DNA of 64,000 nt from Theobroma cacao (lineage: Eukaryota > Streptophyta > Magnoliopsida > Malvales > Malvaceae). The position numbers and the translations under genes were made by a program. The stretch is taken from positions 4,254,598 through 4,318,597 of the forward strand of contig NC_030851.1 in assembly GCF_000208745.1 (NCBI RefSeq). The letters run 5' to 3'. Below, one piece after another: positions 50,355-61,709 of this stretch; position 1 is the stretch's first letter, and each line of letters begins with the position of its first letter. The notes under the pieces are model-generated. The model ran no database searches and was not told where the DNA came from. It was given only the letters and a program-made list of their open reading frames with translations.

Positions 50355-53300
50355 ATGTCAGTTGTGGAGCTGAAAGAGAGGCTCTCTGCGGCGACGGAGA
50401 CAGTGAACAATCTAAGAGAGCGATTGAGGCAGAGACGCCTACAGTTGATCGACACTGATGGTAACAATTTTTCAACCTTTTTCTTTCTACTGTTTTTATT
50501 TTTATTTTTTAAAGGAAATTTTGGTTCTGAGATCTGTTTGGGTTTTTGGTAAATTATGGTTAGTCGCCGAATATGCAAGGTCGCAAGGGAGGAGTCCAGT
50601 TACTTTTGGCCCAACGGATCTGGTTTGTTGCAGGACCTTGCAAGGTCACACTGGCAAGGTATTTCTTTGGCCTTTTATTGCAATTTTTGAAATTGATGAT
50701 GTTATTTTGGTAGCTCGAAGAAAGGGGAATTTGCTAACTAATTATTTGAAATTGAATTGCTTTGGGGCATGGGTTTTACTTCCTTCTTTTTTTTTCTCCA
50801 AGGATTTAGTTTACAGAGATTTCTAACAAAGTGCAGTTCCTTGTTTTTTGTTTGTTTTTTTTTGTTACAAATCTCTTTACTACATAATTTGCATATGAAG
50901 AGATTTCATGTTTTGGTTTTTTGGCTCCCCAATACTTAAGTGGTTTCCCGTATAATATGATGTGTGGTAAGTTTATGTGTATGTGTCTGTGTCTGTCTTA
51001 AGTGGTGAATGAGTTATCTTTGTGAACTTGCATGTGTATTTTCTCCCAGGAACAAGGGATACTTCTTGCTATGTGGATAACTGATAACAAGAAATGCTTT
51101 GTGGGAAGACAAAAAAGGGTGGTCTGGTTTGTTATAGAACCTGGTGAGAACTGGGAAGTGAGACCCCTAGAAGCACGCTTGGTTTTCCCTGGTTACTTGC
51201 TGAAATGGGAACAAACAAGTTGCTAAATTAAAGCGAATAGGGCATTTTAATTGTTTTGACAAATGTGCAAACCCTTTATTACCGCATGATGAAACATAAA
51301 ATCAACTTAAGTCTCATTCAATTGTAGATCACTTGTCATAGTGCTGACTATAGATAATGTGGTCTATTTGAATTTAATTTCTAAGAAATATGCAGGTATA
51401 CTCATTGGATTGGACTCCAGAAAGGAATCGAATTGTCAGTGCATCTCAGGATGGACGCTTAATTGTGTGGAATGCTCTAACAAGCCAGAAAACTCATGCC
51501 ATAAAGCTGCCTTGTGCATGGGTTATGACATGTGCTTTTTCTCCGACAGGTCAATCAGTTGCCTGTGGTGGTCTGGATAGTATGTGCTCTATTTTCAACT
51601 TGAATTCACCAACTGACCGGGACGGAAACCTACCAGTATCCAAAACCCTTAGCGGGCATAAGGGCTATGTTTCCTGTTGTCAGTATGTTCCAGATGAAGA
51701 TATTCACATTATTACTAGTTCTGGTGATCAGACATGTGTTCTATGGGATATAACTACAGGCCTCAGAACTTCTGTTTTTGGGGGAGAATTTCAATCTGGA
51801 CATACCGCTGATGTTTTAAGGTAGTTTAGTTTTTTTAAGTTGGTTCAACGTTTATGTTGTTATCAGCCCGTTTTTAACAGAAATTGTGTCCGAAGAAAAT
51901 TCTTTCTCTGGTATCTTTACAAGATCCGGCCAAATGTTTATCTAGAAGTTATAAGAAAAAGTAGTGGAGTTTGTGAATTGACCCTGGTTCTGATCTAGTT
52001 GGATTACCACCTGAGTCCATTGTTTCGCATTTATCAAGTGTTCAATATTTTAATAAGTGGGCTGGGTATGAAGTTGATACAGAAAAGTTTCCATTAATAT
52101 AATGGTTGTTATATTGTTAACTGCAGGTAATAACCCTCAGGAAGCCTGAAGCTAACTTTCTGTATTTAAAATTGCATCTGATTGATTTATTTTCCATTTT
52201 TATTAGTCATATGATGGACCTATGTCCAGTGATATTCATGTTTATAGAATCTTCCTGTGAAAGATAATAAGGCTGTTTTACAATGTTATATTCTTCTTTC
52301 TTTCAGTGTCTCAATTAATGGATCAAACTCCAGAATGTTTGTTTCTGGTTCGTGTGATGCAACTGCCCGATTGTGGGATACTCGTGTTGCAAGTCGAGCA
52401 GTGCGTACATTTCATGGTCATGAGGGTGATGTTAACACTGTGAAGTTCTTTCCAGATGGCAATAGGTTTGGAACTGGATCAGATGATGGAACTTGCAGGT
52501 TGTTTGACATCAGAACTGGTCACCAGTTGCAAAAATACTATCAGCAGCATGGTGATAATGAGGTTCCACATGTAACCTCCATTGCATTCTCCATATCTGG
52601 AAGACTTCTTTTTGCTGGATACTCTAATGGAGATTGCTATGTGTGGGACACCTTATTGGCAAGGGTACATAACTCAACCATCATCCCCCCCTCCCCTTCC
52701 CCTCCCCCTCTTCCCTCCTTTTTTCCCCTTTACTTCATCTTTTCCAGCCCTCTGACTTCAGAACTTAATTTATTTCTTAATATCCTCATAAAGCTATTTT
52801 TTTCCCCATGAAATTCGATTTCCATTGAATCTTGTGGTGTTTTGTTAATTATAGACACTAAGCAGTGAAGTGCTTTTGTTGCCTGAGTATGTCTTTTACT
52901 TTAGCCTTACTTTTTGAGCTTGGGAACCCAACACTTCAACTTTTGCTTTGCTCCCACTCTTTCTTCTATTTGCAAATAAGCATGAGCTCAAATAATTTAT
53001 AGCTGATTCCACTTTGACATATAATCGGCACTGGTTCTAATCACCTACTCTTTTGTCAGGTTGTTTTGAACTTGGGATCTCTCCAGAACTCACATGAGGG
53101 CCGGATTAGCTGTTTGGGTTTATCAGCTGATGGTAGTGCCTTATGTACAGGAAGTTGGGATACAAACCTCAAGGTTAGTCCATGTCTAAATCCAGCCCTG
53201 CCATATCATCAAATGCATTTGCAACTTTTGGAATTGAAAAACCAACCCTCTCTACTCGTCTTCTTCTGTTCTTTTGTTTTTTTTTTTTTTTCATATTCTT

Positions 53301-53425
53301 TTTAACTGAATCTAGTATGTCTTGATATTAATTGAAAAATGAAAAATCAGAATTTCTGCAAAGTGTGATGTTCGCTCTTGACATGGCAGATTTGGGCGTT
53401 TGGAGGGCACAGGAGGGTGATTTGA
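50355..53425 (+). CDS. AGB1: Heterotrimeric G-protein beta subunit (AGB1 type)
   Basis: It forms an obligate dimer with G-gamma at the plasma membrane and acts in hormone, defence and developmental signalling. Six exons: 50355-50460, 50564-50658, 51396-51820, 52307-52664, 53060-53173 and 53390-53425, giving 377 aa, the same length as Arabidopsis AGB1. An N-terminal coiled coil that binds G-gamma ([35 protein letters not shown]) precedes seven WD40 blades. WD-type ends include [35 protein letters not shown] and SWDTNLKIWAF, and GHxGxV starts include GHTGKVYSLDW and [12 protein letters not shown]. The protein ends GGHRRVI. Intron 4 starts with a long C/T tract (52684-52735). The gene converges on the gamma-COP gene, stop to stop 1.3 kb apart. 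Confidence 0.97.
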
Positions 53426-54749
53426 GTTGTAAGAGAGGAAACTCTTTCCATATTGCAAGTCCTCTCAATCTCAGGCCCCATTCTTCCTAAAGCAGTGGTG
53501 CATTATATCCTATGTGGAAGATTCTTCTGTATTTCAATCATGTTGGAGGTTTGGGAAACCATAGTCTTGTACTGTTGCTTGAACTTAGATGTGGAAAAGC
53601 CAATTTGATTAGTGGGTAAAGAGAGATTAAAGGTAGCGTTGCTTGAGAACTTGTACTGGCAGAAAGGTTCATTTGCATTTTGTTAGCTTTGCCTGATTGT
53701 GATTACTCTCTTTTTTTTTTTTCCATAGTAACCAACTCAATTATCGACTTTGATTTTCCTTCCCCCAGTTGTGTGTACCCATTTGTGTTCAGCCCTTTAT
53801 AAAGCTGACAGATTGTTATAGCTCAACGCCGTTGAGGTAAAATTCTCTATGTTTAGTATGTTCCTATTACCTGAGTCCTTGGTCTACTTGTTCTTCCAGC
53901 TAAGGGATTGACGTTTTATAACAGATGAGGATTGCAAAAGACGGTTTTGGATTTTTCCTCTTTTAAAGACGTAGTCGTTCTGCACACATCCAAAAAGTCA
54001 AATTATTCCATCTAGGGGTGCACCTCTGACCATCGTCCCACCCCACCCCCATTTTGGGATTAATTATATTTTTGTGCTACCACTTCATGAAAACATGCGT
54101 CAGACAAACGAATAATCAAAGTTTCGAGGGTGGCGTAGTTCGGTTAGCAGATACACTTCTTTTAAATTATGCAAAATGTACCCACACAGCTGCACTTGTG
54201 TTGAATTATTTAAAACCAATGAAGCGGTTTGCTAATGGCATCTAATACTGGATTGGGGCAATTATTCTATGGGGAAACTTGGGCAATGCAAAGATCGGCA
54301 ATTGCCAATAATAGTAATACCATCACAACGCCTAGTCCCCACTTCAAATTGGCACACAAACAACCCTTCAAATCTTACTTCCTTCAATGCTAATCACTAC
54401 AAAATTATCAAACGTTCTTTATGCCAACTGTCAAGTAAAAACGCACCTCAAAATTCATGAATATAAAATCAAGCATAGCTTGATGGATCCTATCCTTAAA
54501 TCCCACATAAGAATTTTGGAAATAAAAAATAATAAAAAATATTAAATCCCTCCTATGAGCCTGACTTGCATGATACACAGTTATTATTTTCAGAATAACA
54601 GATGACCAGATAAATGCAAGTGAACCGAGAATAAGGGCCATGCAATTCTTTCTACAAGCTTATCTATTTTGCAGCCATCTGCCTCTGATCTCATATAAAA
54701 CCACAAAAAAATTATAAAAGCCCGTAGGCAAAAACAAACAATTAACAAC
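53426..54749. other. Convergent 3' flanks of AGB1 and gamma-COP, no gene seen
   Basis: The region holds the 3' UTRs of two converging genes. The AGB1 side probably runs to about 53850. Open frames at 54054-54460 (plus) and 54408-54641 (minus) have no recognisable features. Confidence 0.45.
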
Positions 54750-57700
54750 CTAGCCGCTCGCTACAATCTCATGAATGGCATCACTAACAGCTTCATCCTC
54801 AGATCTAACAGCAAGTTTCATTGCTACATCCTTTGGACCATCAATTCCAAATTGCAACCTCACAAGCACCTTCACATTGCCAATGTATACACCAGATAGC
54901 AGACAAGTGTGTGACCTTGAATTGCTAGGGACAACCTCCGTGCCCTGTACACCACCAGAAAATAAGTGGAAAAGATTATCAAATTACACTGGGATTGCAG
55001 TGAAAAAACAATTGACAACATGGTACTTGACAGTCCAATGCAAGGCAGTTAAAAAAGTGAAGGTAAAATGCATATCCATAGCAACTGCATAGAGCCCAAA
55101 AAAAAAAAGACACTGTATACTTACCTCACAGGGTTGCATGCCAAGCAGATTTATGACAGCATTAACGGCCTCAGCCAGGCTATCCCTTGGGCCAAGGCCA
55201 TATTCATCTACACGCTCACAATCTGCACCCATGCTTTCCCATGCATTCCTGAAATTAGAGACGCCCACCTTCAACATGTAATCAGCTGCAACAACTTCAA
55301 GATCCTCCAGTTGGTACTCATCCTCCACTCCATCTTCCTCAGCCTCACCAGTGCTTGGATCAACCTAACCAAACCCATGAAAGCTTTAGATATGAGAACC
55401 ACCTTAAATGTCCAGTTCATTTATGGAAAACATATTGTCTATAGGATATTCTAATGCAACTTAAAACTCCTGAGAGACAGATAGTGGGGTGGGGTGTAAA
55501 TGAGATTTCTTCGCAAAATGTGTTATCATTCAGAACCAAAGAATACCTGATGCGTGGATATTAACACATTCAAATAATGGAGAATCAGAAAAAGCAGCAC
55601 ATGCTGCCCGAGCAGAAAAATGATAAAGCCATACCTCTTTTACAATGAATCTCAGCATATTGGAAAACTTTCCAACAGCAGGGACCCCCTCTGGCTTCTC
55701 AAATGCCACAAAGGTCTGTCCAGGCGAATCATATGGAAGTGATCTTAAAGGCTTTGTAGCTACTTCAGCAAATTCCTCAGCCTCTGAAGCATCCACAATA
55801 ACAGTGACCTGGCAACAGGCAGATTAAGTTATCCAAATAGTCTATCATAGGTCTTTGGTAATTTAAAGATGCTTCGTGTAATTTGATCATTACATTCTCC
55901 AATAATTGTTCTGGAATAGTATTGGTGCAGTTGAACTGAAACACAACATGACCATCAAAAATATGTTTGACAACATTAACTGCATACTCTGTTTCTGCTT
56001 CTGTCAGCTCCACAGGTGCAGAGGACTGGCCAATAAAAATTAGAAAGAAGGCATTAGTAAGTTCCAAATCAGAATAATGTCTAATCATTATATGCACGGA
56101 ACACACAAGGCAAAGTCAATGAAAGTACCTTGAAAAGCTTGCCAAAGTTTGCAAACTCAGGAATGGATGAAAGCAGCCTCTCATAAGCATCAACAGTTGA
56201 TGGCGGGCCAGTAGGAGGAGCACTAAGACCAGTTGGCTTTTTACCTGGAGCTTTCTTCTCAGCAAGTGGCTGAGTCTTGACCTCCTTTGGCACAGAATCA
56301 ATGTCAAAAGACTCCTCTGATAGTTCCTGTACCCAAATTAAATACATGAGATCATGACCTAAAAGGCAGAAAAAGTGTAACAGAAATTTAGAAACTTACA
56401 TAATTTTTCAAACTGTTCTCCAAGTTCACCAGAGGGATATCTAGTGAACCAAAGAGAAACTCCTTTACATCTTCACCAGTTTCAACAACTGCACCATCGC
56501 CACCAAGTGTATTGAGATAGAGTGTAGCCCTGTCACGAACCTACAAACAAAAGATTTAAACAAACCTTAAAATATTTGAATATCAAGAAAAAAAACAACA
56601 CGTTTCACTTCCCAAGCTCAGGATTAAGAATGCAACTAAAAACACAAAACAAATGAAAGGACAACGATGCAAGCATAAGTATATGGATCAATCATACAAA
56701 TGCAAACGAAAATTACATGTCAAACAGTAACAAAATATATGAGATTATTAATGATAGACTGACCTCATCATCATTGTCAAAGAGACAGCGTCTTAATAGA
56801 ACAAATATGCGAGGCTGCAAAAGAGAGTAGCGCAAGATTTTCCAGCTTAATTAAGTGATCAAAGGGTCACAGGTTGAGATTACTTCAGAAAAGTGAAGGA
56901 GAATAATTAAGATTTCATACCTTCAATGCATCAACCATAGCACCAAATTTTGCTAGGGTGCTCACAGCACCAGCACGGACAGTTGCATTCTCAAGATGCA
57001 CACGGTTATAAATGTATCGTATATATTTGCTTGGATCTGAGGTTTTTGGGCCTTCAATCCCCAGAAAGTGAAGTATCTATAATACAATGTTGAGACAAAT
57101 ATAATACAAGTCAAAGATGGGAGAAAAAAGGAAAAAAAAAAAGAAGCATAAAGAGCACGGTAGAGGTGATGGAAACAAAATGCTACCTGTGTGGAAAGAT
57201 ATGTGAATTCACAATCTTCAATGAACTCACACAAATGAAGCAATCCACTCTCCTTTGCTTCAGGGATATCTCTGATGAGAATAACAATTGAGTCTACAAT
57301 GGCCTTTTTGTACTCAAATCCACCTTCTTCCCTTAGAATATTGCTCAAGAAGTTCATCCTGAAATAACAATGGATAAAAAGAACCTTAAGGCACAAGAAA
57401 GGAGCATCTAGTGAAGCCTATTGACCAACAATGCAAAGCCAAGTATCCCTTACAAAGATCTGTGCTTCAATGGAAACTTTAAGCATAATGATCTTATGGC
57501 TTCCACAACAACAATTTTGAATTCATCAGCAATATCTGACATAAAATTTGTTATCTGCTTCATCAGTCGATCCACACTTGACTCATTTCCAGTCTTGAGA
57601 AGGGTAGTGATTGCAAGTGTGGCAATGCTTCTGTTTTGGTCAGAAATTAAACTTTCCATGTCAATATTGCAGTTTGTGACAGCCATGGGATGAGTCATTG

Positions 57701-60452
57701 CAACCTGAAAAGAGATTAAGTCACACAGTCAGAACGCACAAAAAAAAACCATAATCTGAACTAAAAAGAAACAACAGACATTTATGATTGAAAAGTGATT
57801 ATATATTGCTAAACAATATGGTAACAGAACTTTCAACAAGCTCCATAAGTGTATTTGAACTTCTGCAGCTTGCAGAAGAAACCACCGTGGCCCCTCTGAC
57901 TAAAGTGCTCAGTTTCATTTTCCTTGAACCAACAACATAGATATCTACATAATAGCGTGATATATTATTGAGCAAAGGAAAATCAATCAACCTTGTTCAA
58001 AGTACGAACTGCAGCAAATCTCAGGACTGGCTTAGAGGAGCTTAAAAATAGCTGAAGAACTGTAATTGCTGGTGTCAGTTCTCGGCTTGTCACACCATTC
58101 AGCTCCGTGATTGCTCTAGCAGCCTCAAAAATCACCATCTCAGCCTTATGGCGCAGACAGCCCTCAAGAAAATCATAAAAAGGGCGATCCCCTGTTTGAG
58201 TGTTATTGGCTGACTCACGAATAACCTGGAGATTCATCAATTACTTCATAATGTTTATGAAAAAAAAGGTTGACATTAAGGCAGAGATATTTTGGAGATG
58301 GTGAATACCTGACTAGTGTAACGTATCAACAGGCATTGGGCTAACGGTGAGCGCACACTTCCCCTTGTCAAACTAGTAACCAGCTTATTAACAGCTAATC
58401 GATCGTTTTGCCGTATCTGCAAGAATTAAATCACATACATTCATCATAGGTGTGACTCAAATTACATAAACTGAAAAGATCAAATTAATTAATGTTACCC
58501 AACATCCAACCATGCATAAAAACACATGCAAGAATCAAAAAGTACTATAGTTTTCTACTGCATGAAATATACTGTACTTTCCTTTATTACACACATTTTT
58601 CTTATCAATTAGTGCAGATAAAATTATAAGTAGTGTTCTAACTTAAATAAGCAGCCAAGCATGCAATGTGTTAAAATCCGGTAAAAACAAACCCAACCAG
58701 GCTGCTAAAAATAGTCAGATGAAACAAAAAACCTAGACAATCTATGTGCCACAACCTATTTTCAAAGAAAACTTTTAGTGTCATAGACACAAGACTTGAA
58801 TCAGTTAACAGATTAAACTTGATTTTAGCAACCGACTTCAACTACCAAATAAAACCCCAAACTTTCCAAACAAGGTACATAACATACCTGGTGGAGCAAT
58901 GCCAAAGCATGAAACTGCACAAGGGCTGCTCTTGATTGAACAGCTTCTTGAACCTCATTACTCCATCTTTTCACAATCTCGGGGTTTGTCTGCCAAAATG
59001 TTTATGACATGTTAACAAGTCATAAGAGTTTTGATAATTAATTCATAACTAGATGAAAAAACCAACCTTAATAAAAAAAAAAAAACCCAGTACCTGAAGT
59101 AAGTGGATACCACTGACTAAGGCTGCACTAGCAACAACGGGATTTTTGTCAACAATTGCTTGTTTCAAGTATCTCTCAATCTGGGTTAGAAGAGTTCCAT
59201 CTGTTATCCGACAAAGCACACGAATAGCATTTGCGCGATACATATCAGTCTTGCTAGTCATGTCCTTCATAAGAGAACTTGTGACAATAATAACCTATTT
59301 TCAACAAGAATATAGATTAATTAGTATCTAAATTTGCACACATGTCAGCACACACACGAAAAGTTATTCAACAAGCATGCAAAATTTAAGATATATAACC
59401 TCATCTGCTGAGGGAGATAGCTCCTTTATCATCACATAGACCATTCTCCTCAAGCCTATATCCCTTGATTGAAAGAGCTTTGTCACAGAAAAGAAAACTT
59501 CTGTTGCTTCAACCTATCCATATAACACCAAAAAAAGGGTCATTCAACAGGGGAAATTTTCATCACAATACAGCACAATTCCTTCAATATACCTACTTAC
59601 AACAGCAGAAATCCATAAAACAGAGGTCAATTGTAATCTCACTTGAAAAAAATGGATCTAATCTTTTACGGCACAATTAAAAAGAAAAACCGACCTTAGT
59701 GAATGTTTCTCCTTGGTTCAGTAGATAAAGAAGCTTTGTGATAACCTGCATAAAAAAATTATAAATAAACATTCATTATAAAATGAAAAACAAACACACT
59801 AAATAGAAAATCAAAGTTGGTTAAAAAGCAGAAACCTGAGAGCATCTACGCGGATCAAGCTGAGGGTCATTGAAAACCCTAGCCTCTTGAAGAACCGCAC
59901 CCTTCTCAATCCCCAAAAATGGAGAGTAGTCCGCTGTTTAACAAACAAAATTACAAAATTAACAATAACAAAAAAGTTCTCCAAACACCTAAAAAGCTAG
60001 AAGAACTCAACAACACTACAAAAAGAACTCAAAGAAAATAGATACATAGGCCGCGAGATCCACATCAAATCAACTTAAAACTTAACGCATCCGTCGAAAC
60101 TAACAATCTGCATTGCCTTTACAGGAAGAGAAAATCTAGTGTTGTAAGGGTGCAGATCAGATCAACTAAAAGTAAACCAAATTCTACTAAAACTAAACCG
60201 TAATCCCTCGAAATTAGATCTAAAAATCACACAATGCATCTGTAAATCAATCGAAATGAATCAAAACCGCACAGATCTAGAAGCTAACAACTGATCTAAC
60301 CACTGGCAAATCTAAGAAACTCGAAGTGCACTATCAATTCCGAATAAAAATATGAAAGAGTGAAAAGTGAAATAAGGGAATCGAAGAGAATGAATATTGA
60401 ATTTACCTTCATCGTCGCGATCATCGTCTTTCTTCACCAAAGGCTGTGCCAT
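54750..60452 (-). CDS. Coatomer subunit gamma (gamma-COP)
   Basis: Part of the COPI coat for Golgi-to-ER and intra-Golgi vesicles. I read 18 exons (minus): 60452-60407, 59933-59836, 59745-59695, 59513-59400, 59294-59094, 58989-58888, 58416-58309, 58225-57992, 57704-57454, 57358-57187, 57076-56921, 56814-56764, 56540-56400, 56326-56129, 56025-55894, 55808-55635, 55364-55125 and 54944-54750. They join in frame to 887 aa (Arabidopsis about 886). The start [16 protein letters not shown] and [20 protein letters not shown] are family signatures. Residues 20-540 form the HEAT-like adaptin trunk. A Pro/Lys-rich hinge follows ([20 protein letters not shown]). The appendage has [20 protein letters not shown], an immunoglobulin-like part and a platform part ending [10 protein letters not shown]. 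All introns fit GT-AG. Confidence 0.97.
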
Positions 60453-61709
60453 CGCTAATTGAAAGCTTGCCCCTTCGAGATCTAAGGCGAGTTATATAAT
60501 TTCTCTTCTTTTTATGTTCGCAGGCGAGTGAGTCTTTCCCTCTTTTATCTCTTTCTCCCTCTCGCTCGCTCTGTCTCGTGTTCTTCTTAACGCTTTGGTT
60601 TTTGAAGAAGAGAGGGGTCTTAGAATAGGGGGGGGAAATCTGGTGGATCTAGTAATATTTGCAATCAGTGTTGATGTTATTTGAGTAATAAAAATACGCC
60701 ACGTCAAGAAAATTGGTAGAGTTAAATCACGGAAGTGCCCCTGGGTATTGTGATTTCTTAGATCGGGGGTTCGACGTACCGGCGAAATCATGATGTTTGG
60801 GTGACTGGAATGCCCTCCGGTTAAAGTACGGTATTTATAATTAATTATAAAAAAAACAATTTATTATTAATTATCTTAAAGACATATAATTGGATCAATT
60901 AAAATTTACATATATGTCATGTATTTTGTCTCTTTATAAATATCTAATTTGGATCAACAACAATTCATTTATTGATTATTCAATTTAATTTTAAATAAAT
61001 AAAAATAATATTTAAATTTGATTAATTAAAATCAAGATTATGAATATCAAAGCATAAAAATTGTTTAACTCGTTGATGCTAAATCTCCAAATTCAAATCT
61101 AAAATCTTTGATCTCCCAAAAATTTCAAGTCTAAAACACACAAAATTTGTGTGTACAATATAATTCTTAAATTATCCTAAAGTTATTCAATTTAATATTT
61201 GAGCTAAAAACATATTTAATTACTCCATAAAATATTTAATTCAAGTGTATCAAAATATCAATAATAATTACACCTGATACAATTTTCATAATCAAAGGAG
61301 TAATTAAAAGTTACGAAATTTAAACTAATTATGAAATTAAATGTATTTGAACTAATATCATACTATAATGGGAAACTAAAAGTTTAAAAACACGATATAA
61401 TTATCATATAAAGAAATTTATAGATAATTTATTTAGAAGCATATACATAAAATGCTGTTTAAAGTTAACCTCCAAGATATCATAAGATATAATACAAAGA
61501 CATATACATGAACTTCAAATTCCAAACTTCATAACTACATTCAACCATCATGAATGGCTATAACAACAAAAAATATATTTATGAGTTTGTAAGTGTGCAT
61601 CTTGGCCAAAATCCCTTTGTTTTTTTCAATCAAATGCCTGTTTGGAAGTTTACCGGACCTAAACTAAGGGCATTGCAATAAGGGATTATGTCTTTGATAA
61701 TTTCAAGTT
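60453..61709. other. Intergenic between gamma-COP and PERK genes
   Basis: The first 200 bp, CT-rich near 60535-60580, are the gamma-COP 5' UTR and promoter. From 60835 to about 61560 the DNA is strongly AT-rich with no coding structure and no clear element ends. The last 150 bp are the PERK 3' UTR. Confidence 0.45.
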
